From: Streptomyces spinoverrucosus
GTDB lineage: Bacteria; Actinomycetota; Actinomycetes; Streptomycetales; Streptomycetaceae
Length of the DNA stretch: 64,000 nucleotides
Assembly (NCBI RefSeq): GCF_015712165.1
Contig: NZ_JADPZX010000002.1
Span: 186,001 to 250,000 of the forward strand
Direction of reading: 5' to 3'
This document shows positions 50,891 to 59,865 of the stretch, piece by piece (position 1 is the first letter of the stretch; each line of letters starts with the position of its first letter). The notes beneath the pieces are model-generated. The model saw only the letters and a list, made by a program, of their open reading frames with translations. It ran no database searches and was not told where the DNA came from. Made by a program: the position numbers and the translations under genes.

Positions 50891-53331
50891 ATGGCACAGG
50901 GCACGGTCCAGGTGACGCACGCTGGCACATCGCGGTGGCGGCGCCGCACGGGTGAGTACACATCGCTCGCCGCCGCCCTGGAGGCCGCGGCCGACGGTGA
51001 TGTACTCACCGTCGCCCCGGGGACCTACCGGGAGAACCTCGTCGTCCAGCGGGCGGTGACCCTGCGCGGACCCGAGGGCTCGCCCGGCTCCGTGCGGATC
51101 GCGCCCGTGGACGGGGTGCCGCTCACCGTGCGCGCCTCCGCGGTGGTCCAGGACCTGCATGTGGAGGGCCAGGACGCGGCCGCGCCCGCGCTGCTCGTGG
51201 AGGAGGGCGCGCCGGAGCTGACCGACGTGCGGGTCGTCACGCGGTCCGCCGCCGGCATCGAGGTGCGCGGGAGCGCGCGGCCGACCGTGCGGCGGTGCAC
51301 CGTCGACAACCCGGCGGGCATCGGGATCGCCGTGGTCGACGGCGGGGCGGGGTGTTCGAGGACTGCGAGGTCGTCGCGGCCGGACAGGCAGGGGTGGCGG
51401 TGCGCGGGGGCGCGCATCCGCGTCTGGAGCGCTGCCGGGTGCACCACGCCGCCGGTTCGGGCCTCACCGCGACCGGTGAGAACTCCGCTCTGGAGGCGGT
51501 GGGTTGCGAGGTTTACGAGGTGAAAGGCAGCGGTGTGCAGATCACCGGCCGGGCCACCGCCCATCTCACCGACTGCGACGTGCACCGCACCACGGCCGAC
51601 GGAGTCACCCTCGACACGGACGCCGTGCTCACCCTCGCCGACTGCCGGATCCACGACATCCCCGAGAACGCGGTCGACCTGCGCTCCCGCTCCGTGCTGA
51701 CACTGACCCGCACCAGCGTGCGGCAGTTCGGGCGCAACGGCCTGTCGGTGTGGGACCCGGGCACGCGCGTGGACGCCAACCAGTGCGAGATCTTCGACAG
51801 CACCGGCGACTACCCGGCGGTGTGGGTCAGCGACGGCGCCACGGCCGTGCTGGACTCCTGCCGGGTGCACGACGTGCCCGACGCGCTGTTCGTCCTGGAC
51901 CGCGGCTCGCGCGCGGACGTCGTCGACAGCGACCTGTCCCAGGTGCGCAACACGGCCGTATCGGTGAGCGACGGGGCGACCGCCCAGCTCGACGACTGCC
52001 GGATCCGGGACGCCGCGACCGGCGCCTGGTTCCGCGACCACGGCAGCGGCGGCACCCTCAACAACTGCACGCTGGACGGCACCCAGACCGGCGTGATCGT
52101 CACCAAGGGCGCCGACCCCACCATCGAGCGGTGCACCGTCGACTCCCCCAGCGAGGCCGGTTTCTACGTCTCGGCGGGCGGCCGCGGCAGCTTCCTCAAC
52201 TGCCGGGTGCGGGGCAGCGGCGGGTACGGCTTCCATGTGCTCGACGGCTGCCGTTCGACGCTCAGGAAGTGCCGTACGGAGCGCTGCGCGCGCGGCGGTT
52301 ACGAGTTCGCGGACGGCGGCCCCGACGCCGAGTCGGGCACGGGACCGGTCGTCGAGGACTGCACCAGCGACGAGAGCGCGGGGCTGCGCACGCCCACGGC
52401 ACCGCCCGAGCCCGCCGTGCAGACGGCCGGTCAGACGCCGGGGCTGCTGGGCGCGATCCCCGGGCAGCGCACGACCGAGCAGGAGCCGCTCGTCGCCGCC
52501 GCAGAGCCTCGGACACCGGCCCGGACCTCCAAGGCCGTCCTGGGTGAACTGGACGCTCTGGTGGGCCTGGAGAGCGTCAAGCGCGAGGTGCGGGCCCTCA
52601 CCGACATGATCGAGGTGGGCCGGCGCCGGCAGCAGGCGGGCCTGAAGGCCGCGTCGGTCAAGCGGCACCTGGTCTTCACGGGCTCCCCCGGCACCGGCAA
52701 GACCACGGTCGCGCGGCTGTACGGCGAGATCCTCGCCTCGCTCGGCGTGCTGGACAAGGGCCACCTGGTGGAGGTGTCCCGGGTAGACCTGGTCGGCGAG
52801 CACATCGGCTCGACCGCCATCCGCACCCAGGAGGCGTTCGAACGGGCGCGTGGCGGCGTGCTGTTCATCGACGAGGCGTACGCGCTGTCCCCTCAGGACG
52901 CGGGCCGGGACTTCGGCAAGGAGGCCATCGACACGCTCGTGAAGCTGATGGAGGACCACCGGGACGCGGTCGTGGTGATCGTCGCGGGCTACACGGCCGA
53001 GATGGAGCGCTTCCTGTCCGTCAATCCCGGGGTGGCGTCTCGCTTCTCACGCACCATCACGTTCAGCGACTACGGTCCCGAGGAGCTGCTGCGGATCGTG
53101 GAGCAGCAGGCGGAGGAGCACGAGTACCGGCTGGCGCCGGGCGCCGCCGAGGCCCTGCTGAAGTACTTCACGGCGATCCCGAAGGGCCCCGCGTTCGGCA
53201 ACGGCCGCACCGCGCGGCAGACCTTCGAGGCGATGGTGGAACGGCATGCGAGCCGGGTCGCCCAGCTCGACGAACCGAGCACGGACGACCTGACCCTGCT
53301 GTACGCCGAGGACCTGCCCGACCTCGCCTGA
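50891..53331 (+). CDS. Parallel beta-helix repeat plus AAA+ ATPase fusion, frameshifted
   Basis: ATG at 50891. The frame breaks after residue 154 in the GGGG run at 51349-51352; adding one G restores an 813-residue protein. Residues 1-500 are right-handed beta-helix repeats (short runs such as VFEDCEVVAAGQAGVAVRGG and HLTDCDVHRTTADGVTLDT). Residues 545-813 are a CbbX/EccA-like AAA+ ATPase: LVGLESVKREVRALTDM, Walker A GSPGTGKTT near 598 (52681), Walker B VLFIDEAYAL and an Arg-rich SRFSRTITF sensor segment. The C-terminal helical lid reads GNGRTARQTFEAMVERHASR. Likely a substrate-recognising solenoid that delivers to a remodelling motor; the target is unknown. Confidence 0.85.
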
Positions 53332-53349
53332 GCGTGCGCCGCCAAGCCC

Positions 53350-55737
53350 CTACAGCGCGTCCCCGGGGCGCTGGCCCGGCAGTTCGGGGCGGAGCCGGTC
53401 GAGCAGTTGCCCGCGTTCCCGGTCGAAGGTCGGGTCGGCCTGGTAGTCGGAGTGACCGAGGATCGGGGCGGGCAGCGGGTGGAGGTCGGAGCGGGCGTGG
53501 GCCAGGGGGTCCTTCATCGGCGCGCGGTCGACTTCCGGGCCGTCGCCGTCGGGCAGCTGTACGGGACCGCCGATCGGGTCGGTGACGCGGTACAGGTTGC
53601 GCCAGCAGTCGACCTCCTCGTGCAGGGCGGCGAGGGCGGCAGGGCCGAAGTGGGCGGGGAACCAGCGGCCGTACAGGCGCTCCAGCGGGGAGCCGTACGT
53701 CAGCAGCGCGACCCGCTTGCGCACGGCCGCGGTCAGCTGCCAGGCCGCGGCGGCCGCGAGGACGCTGCCCTGGGAGTGGCCGGAGATCACCAGACGGCCG
53801 CCCGTGGTGCGGGTCCAGGTGGTGATCCGCCAGGTCAGGTCGGGCACCGCGCGCTCGGCATAGCAGGGCGGTGAGAAGGGGTGGGCGGCGCGCGGCCAGA
53901 ACGTGCCGACGTCCCACAGGACGCCGACGGTGCGCCGCGCGGACATGTCCTTGTAGGCGCGTCGGCCCAGGGTGACGAACAGGATGAAGCCGAGCCCGAT
54001 CAGCCAGGAGCCGAGCGCCTGGGCGGTGTCCGCGGCGCCGTGGATGAACGGATGGGTGTGCTGGGCGGCCTGGCTCGGGGTCTTGTCGGTCGTCATCGCG
54101 CCGACCAGCGCGCCGGTGCCCAGGATCAGGGAGACGGCGGAGACGGCGGCGACGAAGAGGGGGCCGCGGTCGGTGAGCGTGGCCATCGCGCGCGTGCGTG
54201 CGATACGGCGGGTGCGGTCGGGGTCCTTGGCCTCCCCCGCGTAGTCGCGTTCCACGACGGCGCGCTCGGCGCGGGCCAGCCGCAGCGTGCGCCAGGCCTG
54301 CCAGCCGGCCAGCACCAGCAGGACCACGAGCAGCGGCGGGATCACGGACGCCTGCCAGGTCAGCAGGGCGGGCGCGCCGGGCATGGACGCCCGGGTGCCG
54401 TCCAGCCAGTCGGCGACCCGCTGGGACACGCCGCCGGACATCACGCCGCCCAGCGCGCAGGCCAGCATCGCGACGGCGGGTCCGGCCAGGCCCCGCATCG
54501 CGGTGCGCGGGTCGGGGTCGCTGCGGTACAGCAGGTGGGCGACGACAGCGAGGACGATCACCAGCAGGCCCTGGACCAGGGCGATGCCGCCGAAGGCCGC
54601 GTCGCCCGGCAGCCGGCCGGCGGATTCCCACGCCGGGCGCTCCCAGCCGGCGTACACCAGGGTGAGGGCGAGCAGGACGAGGGCGCCGAGCGGCAGGTGT
54701 CGTACGAGGGAGGCGTCGATCTCCCGGTCGAGGTGTTTCTCGCTGCGGCCGCGTCGGCAGACCACCACGACGACCACCACCGCGCCGAGCACGAGCGCCG
54801 CCTCCAGCAGCCACCCGAGCGTCTCCAGGGCGGCCGGGCCGCCTGCCTCGCGGTCGTACCGGGCGACGGCGTGGACGACGACGGCGGCGACCATGAGCAG
54901 GCCCGCGGCGGTGTGGGCGCCGCGCAGCCGGGCGACCAGGCGGCGGCCGTACCAGAAGCCGGGGCGGCCCAGCGCGCTGCGGGCGGTGTCCTCGTCGGGT
55001 TCGCGGACGAGTGGCTGCTCGGACTCGTAGGCGCTCCAGGTGCGCCGGGAGAGGTACCAGAGCAGGCCGACCAGGGCGGTGGGCACCAGGGAGGCCAGGG
55101 CCAGGCGGCGGCCGGGCGGGCTCCACCAGCCGTCGCCCGAGGCGGTGGGCGACAGGAAGCCCAGCCAGGTGTGCCGATCGGCGCACGCGCGCGTGCCCGC
55201 GCACTGCCACGCCGTGAGGTCCAGGGCGACCTCGCAGGCGGCCGCGACCAGCAGCACGGTGAGGCTGAGGCCGACGAGCCGGACCAGCAGCCCGTACAGG
55301 CGGATGGTGCGGGCGCGGTCGCGGGCCGTGGGGCGCATCCAGTGGGCGAGGTTGGCCACCATGAACGGCAATAACAGCAGCCACAGGGCTCGCGCGCCGT
55401 TTCCGGAGGTGAGGTTGCACCAGACGTACGCCTCCGGCACCGGGCGGCCGTCGGGGTCGGCGGGACGGTGCTCCGCCTCCACGTCGTCGGCGCGGCGGAA
55501 GACGGCCGCCGTGTCGTCGCCGGAGACCCGTACCGTGCGCGGGTCGTCCAGCATGTGCTCGGGCGTGGCCCCGCCCACGCCGTGGACCAGCAGTTCCAGG
55601 GTGGCCCCGGCTCCCGCGGGCCGGGGTGCGGGGTCGGTCGCCCCGTCGTTCAGGTCGCGTTCCTGCGCGCTTTCCACTCTTCGCACTTCCCCCGTGTTTT
55701 CCGCACTTCCCCCAGGACGCGCCATCAGCATGTCCAT
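53350..55737 (-). CDS. Large membrane protein with an alpha/beta-hydrolase split by a TM domain
   Basis: About 795 residues from the ATG at 55737; the start is uncertain. Near the N-terminus LELLVHGVGGATPEHMLDDP resembles the first strand and oxyanion HG of an alpha/beta-hydrolase. About ten TM helices follow (residues 105-620). The C-terminal part has the nucleophile elbow VISGHSQGSVLAAAA (near 660) and a late LGHSDYQADP that could supply the His. So a serine hydrolase fold appears to be interrupted by a membrane domain. A lipase or esterase at the membrane is likely; I know no characterised homologue. It is convergent with the AAA+ gene. Confidence 0.8.
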   Translation of the reverse strand: MDMLMARPGGSAENTGEVRRVESAQERDLNDGATDPAPRPAGAGATLELLVHGVGGATPEHMLDDPRTVRVSGDDTAAVFRRADDVEAEHRPADPDGRPVPEAYVWCNLTSGNGARALWLLLLPFMVANLAHWMRPTARDRARTIRLYGLLVRLVGLSLTVLLVAAACEVALDLTAWQCAGTRACADRHTWLGFLSPTASGDGWWSPPGRRLALASLVPTALVGLLWYLSRRTWSAYESEQPLVREPDEDTARSALGRPGFWYGRRLVARLRGAHTAAGLLMVAAVVVHAVARYDREAGGPAALETLGWLLEAALVLGAVVVVVVVCRRGRSEKHLDREIDASLVRHLPLGALVLLALTLVYAGWERPAWESAGRLPGDAAFGGIALVQGLLVIVLAVVAHLLYRSDPDPRTAMRGLAGPAVAMLACALGGVMSGGVSQRVADWLDGTRASMPGAPALLTWQASVIPPLLVVLLVLAGWQAWRTLRLARAERAVVERDYAGEAKDPDRTRRIARTRAMATLTDRGPLFVAAVSAVSLILGTGALVGAMTTDKTPSQAAQHTHPFIHGAADTAQALGSWLIGLGFILFVTLGRRAYKDMSARRTVGVLWDVGTFWPRAAHPFSPPCYAERAVPDLTWRITTWTRTTGGRLVISGHSQGSVLAAAAAWQLTAAVRKRVALLTYGSPLERLYGRWFPAHFGPAALAALHEEVDCWRNLYRVTDPIGGPVQLPDGDGPEVDRAPMKDPLAHARSDLHPLPAPILGHSDYQADPTFDRERGQLLDRLRPELPGQRPGDAL

Positions 55738-55979
55738 GCGGGACAAGGATCTCCGCCCGGGGGGCGACGCACACCCCTCGTCACGGAATCTCCCCGATCC
55801 GTGTGAGGACTGAGCAACAGATGAGACACAGGTGACATGTGCGCGTCGTGCAGCCGGTGGCGCGACTCGGGCCAAGCCGTGCGAATATGGGACGCCAACG
55901 CACCGGGGGCGGGAGAATGTCCTAGTCGGAGCAGGTGCGAGGGCGGGTCGGACGGCTTGACGAAAGGACCGGAGCGTAC

Positions 55980-56810
55980 GTGAGTGAGAATCAGAACCTC
56001 CTCGCGGAGCAGCGGCGCGCCCTGATCCTGGACGAGGTGCGACGGCGCGGCGGCGTGCGGGTCAACGAGCTGACCCGCAAGCTCGGCGTGTCGGACATGA
56101 CCGTCCGCCGGGACCTGGACGCGCTGGCCCGCCAGGGCGTCCTGGAGAAGGTGCACGGCGGTGCGGTGCCGGTGCTGGAGGCGAGCACGCACGAGCCGGG
56201 CTTCGAGGCCAAGTCGGGTCTGGAGCTGAGCGCCAAGGAGGACATCGCGAAGGCCGCGGCGGAGCTGGTGGCGCCGGGTTCCGCGATCGCGCTGTCGGGC
56301 GGAACGACCACGTACGCGCTGGCGCATCATCTGCTGGAGGTCCCCGACCTCACCGTCGTCACGAACTCGGTGCGGGTGGCGGACGTCTTCCACTCGGCGC
56401 AGCGGTCGTCGGGCCAGCGGCAGGGCGCGGCCACGGTGGTGCTGACCGGCGGGGTGCGCACGCCCTCCGACTCGCTGGTGGGTCCGGTGGCCGACCAGGC
56501 GATCGCCACGCTCCACTTCGACGTGCTGTTCCTCGGCGTGCACGGGATATCGGCGGAGGCCGGTCTGTCGACGCCGAACCTCGCGGAGGCCGAGACCAAC
56601 CGGCGGCTGGTGCAGTCCGCGCGGCGGGTCGTGGTGGTCGCCGACCACACCAAGTGGGGCACGGTCGGCCTGAGTTCGTTCGCGACGCTGGAGCAGGTCG
56701 ACACGCTGGTGACCGACGCCGGGCTGGCCGCCGAGGCGCGGGAGGAGATCGCGGAGCATCTGCGGCATCTGATCGTGGCGGGCGAGGACGAGGCCGTCGA
56801 CGAGCTGTGA
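55980..56810 (+). CDS. DeoR/GlpR-family transcriptional regulator
   Basis: 276 residues from the GTG at 55980 (CGGAG upstream). The N-terminal helix-turn-helix is typical: AEQRRALILDEVRRRGGVRV, then ELTRKLGVSDMTVRRDLDAL and GVLEKVHGGAVP. The C-terminal sugar-phosphate-sensing domain contains IALSGGTTTYALAHHL, VLTGGVRTPSDSLVGP and ADHTKWGTVGLSSFATLEQV. Such repressors control sugar or polyol metabolism genes; no such genes are adjacent, so its targets are elsewhere or it is a global regulator. Followed by an SRPBCC gene 82 bp downstream. Confidence 0.93.
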   Translation: MSENQNLLAEQRRALILDEVRRRGGVRVNELTRKLGVSDMTVRRDLDALARQGVLEKVHGGAVPVLEASTHEPGFEAKSGLELSAKEDIAKAAAELVAPGSAIALSGGTTTYALAHHLLEVPDLTVVTNSVRVADVFHSAQRSSGQRQGAATVVLTGGVRTPSDSLVGPVADQAIATLHFDVLFLGVHGISAEAGLSTPNLAEAETNRRLVQSARRVVVVADHTKWGTVGLSSFATLEQVDTLVTDAGLAAEAREEIAEHLRHLIVAGEDEAVDEL

Positions 56811-56892
56811 TCCCGTCCCGGGCGCAGACATCCGACGGATCGCCAACTAGGGTGAACGGCCCGGTCCCTGCTCGTCGCACAGGGGGTTTCGT

Positions 56893-57357
56893 ATGGCGCG
56901 CCGTCTGCGTCCGGTGGACATCGACTTCGTCCGGTCCGCTCCGGTACGGCTGGTCTTCGCACGGGAGATCGCCGCTCCCCCGGAGTCGGTCTTCCGGGCG
57001 CTCGCCGAGGACGTGTCCGGCTGGACGGAGTGGTTCTCGGCGGTGACGCTGGCCCGGCCGACCGACGGCGGGCGGGAGGTCCGGCTGCGGGGCGGTACGC
57101 GGTTCGCGGAGACGATCCTCGTGGCGAAGGCGCCCGAGGCGTACGCGTATCGCATCGACGAGACCAACACGCCGGGCGCCCGCGCCCTCGTCGAGGAGTG
57201 GCAGCTGACGCCGGCCGGTGGCGGTACGCGCGTGCAGTGGACGTTCGCGGCCGACGGGACGCCGGTGTTCCGCGCGGTGCTGAAACTGGCGCGGCCGGGC
57301 TTCGGGCGGGCGTTCCGAGACGCGGTGACGACGCTGGACCGGCGGCTGGCGCGGTAG
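56893..57357 (+). CDS. SRPBCC-family protein
   Basis: 154 residues. REIAAPPESVFRALAEDVSG, RGGTRFAETILVAKAPEAYA and RVQWTFAADGTPVFRAVLKL fit the polyketide-cyclase/START-like helix-grip fold that holds hydrophobic ligands. No catalytic motif is evident. Its family is a general lipid- or hydrophobe-binding one, so function is not assignable. Confidence 0.85.
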   Translation: MARRLRPVDIDFVRSAPVRLVFAREIAAPPESVFRALAEDVSGWTEWFSAVTLARPTDGGREVRLRGGTRFAETILVAKAPEAYAYRIDETNTPGARALVEEWQLTPAGGGTRVQWTFAADGTPVFRAVLKLARPGFGRAFRDAVTTLDRRLAR

Positions 57358-57361
57358 GCGC

Positions 57362-57491
57362 CTCGATCGCGGGCTGATCGTCGGGCTACTCGATCGCGGG
57401 CTGATCGTCGGCCTGGCCGGTCGAGCGCCCCGATCAGGGATCGTCCGCCGGCCCGGCAGGGCGCCTCGACCACGGACTGATCGTCCACCGG
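57362..57491. repeat. 27-bp-period direct repeats in an intergenic gap
   Basis: CTCGATCGCGGGCTGATCGTCGG occurs at 57362 and again at 57389, and a diverged copy starts at 57465, with a further degenerate one between. The array fills the gap between convergent SRPBCC and cysteine synthase genes. No known element is recognised. Confidence 0.65.
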
Positions 57492-57513
57492 CACGGCCGG
57501 GCGCCGCAGCGCT

Positions 57514-58638
57514 TCAGTCCGGCCAGACGCCCGTGGCCAGCAGCGACTCGATTGCCGCGGTGTACGGGGCGATGTCCAGGCCCTGCTCCGCCAGCCAGGC
57601 GTCCGAGTAGTACTTGTCGAGGTAGCGGTCGCCGGGGTCGCACAGCAGGGTGACCACGCTGCCGGTACGTCCCTCGGCGACCATCTCGGCGACGATCTTC
57701 AGCGCGCTCCACAGGCCGGTGCCCGTCGAGCCGCCCGCCTTGCGGCCGATCGCCCGCTCCAGGGCGCGTACCGCGGCGACGCTCGCCGCGTCCGGCACCT
57801 TCATCATGCGGTCGATCGCGCCGGGCACGAAGCTCGGTTCCATACGGGGCCGGCCGATGCCCTCGATGCGGGAGCCGCAGTCGCAGGTGACGTCCGGATC
57901 GCCGGTGGTCCAGCCGTCGAAGAAGCAGGAGTTCTCCGGGTCGGCGACGCATACGCGTGTGTCGTACTGCATGTAGTGGACGTAGCGGGCGATGGTCGCG
58001 GAGGTGCCGCCGGTGCCGGCCGTGGCGACGATCCACGCGGGCTCCGGGAACCGCTCCAACTCCAGTTGGCGGAAGATGGATTCGGCGATGTTGTTGTTGC
58101 CGCGCCAGTCCGTGGCCCGTTCCGCGTAGGTGAACTGGTCCATGTAGTGTCCGCCGGTCTCGGCCGCGAGGCGGGCGGACTCCTCGTACATCCTGCGCGA
58201 GTCGTCCACGAAGTGGCACCGGCCGCCGTGGAACTCGATCAGGCGGCACTTCTCGGCGCTGGTCGTGCGCGGCATCACCGCGATGAAGGGGACGCCGATC
58301 AGCTTCGCGAAGTACGCCTCGGAGACCGCCGTCGAGCCGCTGGACGCCTCGATCACCGGGCGGCCCGGGCGGATCCAGCCGTTGCAGAGGCCGTAGAGGA
58401 AGAGCGAACGGGCGAGGCGGTGCTTGAGGCTGCCGGTGGGGTGCGTCGACTCGTCCTTGAGGTAGAGGTCGATGCCCCAGTGTTCCGGCAACGGGAAGCG
58501 GAGGAGGTGCGTGTCGGCCGAGCGGTTGGCGTCCGCCTGCACCTTGCGGACGGCGTCCTTGAGCCAGACGCGGTAGGCGTCGTCGGTGCGGTCGACGTCA
58601 AGGGTGGCGCCGGTCCGGGTCTGCTGGGGAGTGGTCAC
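57514..58638 (-). CDS. cds1: PLP-dependent cysteine synthase family protein (Cds1-like)
   Basis: 374 residues. The PLP lysine lies in [16 protein letters not shown] (near residue 72), and the phosphate/substrate loop is [37 protein letters not shown] and [20 protein letters not shown] follow. It matches the actinobacterial family that includes the mycobacterial L-cysteine desulfhydrase Cds1, longer than standard CysK. It would release H2S from cysteine. A perfect 27-bp dyad lies 93 bp upstream of the start. Confidence 0.87.
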   Translation of the reverse strand: MTTPQQTRTGATLDVDRTDDAYRVWLKDAVRKVQADANRSADTHLLRFPLPEHWGIDLYLKDESTHPTGSLKHRLARSLFLYGLCNGWIRPGRPVIEASSGSTAVSEAYFAKLIGVPFIAVMPRTTSAEKCRLIEFHGGRCHFVDDSRRMYEESARLAAETGGHYMDQFTYAERATDWRGNNNIAESIFRQLELERFPEPAWIVATAGTGGTSATIARYVHYMQYDTRVCVADPENSCFFDGWTTGDPDVTCDCGSRIEGIGRPRMEPSFVPGAIDRMMKVPDAASVAAVRALERAIGRKAGGSTGTGLWSALKIVAEMVAEGRTGSVVTLLCDPGDRYLDKYYSDAWLAEQGLDIAPYTAAIESLLATGVWPD

Positions 58639-59010
58639 GGCGGGGCTCCTTAGGGCTGCACGCCGACGGCGGATCGCGCGGCCGACACACCGATCATAAA
58701 CAGCTTGCGCACGCTTCTCACCTGCATAAACGCATCTTTGGGCGACCCAAAGATGCGCTGGGGGCGGGGGTCGGACGGACGGTTCGACCGACGCGTCCGA
58801 CCTGCCGCGGACCGCCGCACATCACAACGCTCGGGGGCAGTGACGCACCCCGCCCCGGGCCCACCTCGGGGGCGCATTCGCGTGAGTGCACCGGGTGGCC
58901 TATGCCTGGGTGACGTGCGCACTGGTGCGCGACTTCGGTGGCGTGCAGACTGCACCGGGTGGGACGGACACCCCGAACAGGACCCGCGGGCGACGAGGGG
59001 GCGGGAGGGC
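58639..59010. other. Divergent intergenic region between cysteine synthase and 107-residue protein genes
   Basis: 372 bp without a credible gene. It carries two GCATAAAC-like boxes (near 58695 and 58724), the perfect dyad at 58731-58757 and presumably two divergent promoters. The right half is GC-rich leader sequence ending in GGGAGGGC before the ATG at 59011. Confidence 0.6.
58731..58757. promoter_or_regulatory. Perfect 12-bp-arm dyad, likely operator
   Basis: CGCATCTTTGGG-CGA-CCCAAAGATGCG. It is 93 bp upstream of the cysteine synthase start and 254 bp before the 59011 gene. It lies in a divergent promoter region, not after a gene, so an operator is more likely than a terminator. Confidence 0.6.
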
Positions 59011-59334
59011 ATGGCGGAGCCGGAGTTCACGGCCTTGGGCGTGCGGATCGGGAAGGGACTGCGCTCCCTGACCCGGGCCGGGCAGGTCCGGATCAGCGGC
59101 GGCCGGGTGGAGTTGCTGACCAGCTACGGCAGCGAGATCGACAGCGCGCCGGTGCAGGCGGTGCGGGCGTCGAAGCCGTGGTTCGCCTCCGGGGACCGCG
59201 CGCTGGCCGACCTCAACGGCAAGCGGTACGTGTTGACCCTGGGCGAGCACGACCCCGCCCCGGGCGAGCCGGGACCACCCGCGGCACGCCGGTTCATAGA
59301 GGCCGTACGCAGGGCAGCGGGCCGTGGCACCTGA
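59011..59334 (+). CDS. Conserved small protein of unknown function
   Basis: 107 residues from the ATG at 59011 with GGGAGG at 59002-59007. It is a compact mixed protein (LRSLTRAGQVRISGGRVELL, SKPWFASGDRALADLNGKRY), without signal peptide, membrane segment or recognised motif. It looks like a real gene by codon bias and ribosome site. It overlaps a low-complexity frame that runs on into the minisatellite from a GTG at 59324. Confidence 0.7.
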   Translation: MAEPEFTALGVRIGKGLRSLTRAGQVRISGGRVELLTSYGSEIDSAPVQAVRASKPWFASGDRALADLNGKRYVLTLGEHDPAPGEPGPPAARRFIEAVRRAAGRGT

Positions 59335-59758
59335 GGGCCGACGGAGGGTCCGGGCCGACGACCGGCAGCCACAGACCACGGCGGCCGACGACCGGCAGCC
59401 ACAGACCACGGCGACCGGCGACCGGCAGCCACAGACCACGCCGACCGGCGACCGGCAGCCACAGACCACGGCGGCCGACGACCGGCAGCCACAGACCACG
59501 CCGACCGGCGACCGGCAGCCACAGACCACGGCGACCGGCGACCGGCAGCCACAGATCACGCCGGTCGGCGACCCGCGGCCGCACGCCACGATGGTCGACG
59601 ACCGGCGGCGACGGACCACGGCGGCAGGCGACCGGCGGCGACTCACCGCAGTGGCCGAGAACCTCCCATGCCGCACTGCGCCCCGAACGCCGCGAGTTGC
59701 GGCCCCACACCCCTTGCGTCACTCTGGTCTCACGTCACTCTGGGTTTACCGGCGATAA
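59324..59758 (+). CDS. Possible low-complexity 10-residue-repeat protein
   Basis: A doubtful gene: 144 residues from a GTG that overlaps the previous stop by 11 bp. Its core is about ten copies of a 10-residue repeat such as DDRQPQTTAA or GDRQPQTTPT, strictly in frame because the DNA unit is 30 bp. Reverse frames through the same array are also open, so openness is weak evidence. The sequence is polar, likely disordered. I rate translation uncertain. Confidence 0.3.
   Translation: MAPEGRRRVRADDRQPQTTAADDRQPQTTATGDRQPQTTPTGDRQPQTTAADDRQPQTTPTGDRQPQTTATGDRQPQITPVGDPRPHATMVDDRRRRTTAAGDRRRLTAVAENLPCRTAPRTPRVAAPHPLRHSGLTSLWVYRR
59357..59656. repeat. 30-bp minisatellite, ten units
   Basis: Head-to-tail 30-bp units (core CGACCGGCAGCCACAGACCA) begin at 59357 and repeat every 30 bp. 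Units 1-6 are almost identical apart from the end, where GGCGGCC, GGCGACC and CCGACC-type variants alternate; unit 7 has one more change and units 8-10 decay. The period is a multiple of three and no unit is out of phase. The array occupies most of the 531-bp gap between the 107-residue protein and the RsbW-like gene. Confidence 0.92.
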
Positions 59759-59865
59759 CGCTGCGAACCAGCCCGCCGGCCACGACAGCAGGCGGCCGTT
59801 TCACGCAGGCGCTGCTGGATCCGAACTCCGTGTTCTTCCGGACCTCACGTCGGGGAGTCGCAGCC

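Noticed and set aside
59357..59656. CRISPR array
   Set aside because: Units are contiguous with no unique spacers and no cas gene is nearby, so it is a tandem minisatellite.
58900..59676. Minus-strand frames across the minisatellite with Cys-rich or Leu-Trp repeats
   Set aside because: Openness in all frames follows from the 30-bp unit lacking stops; no start signal or neighbour supports them.
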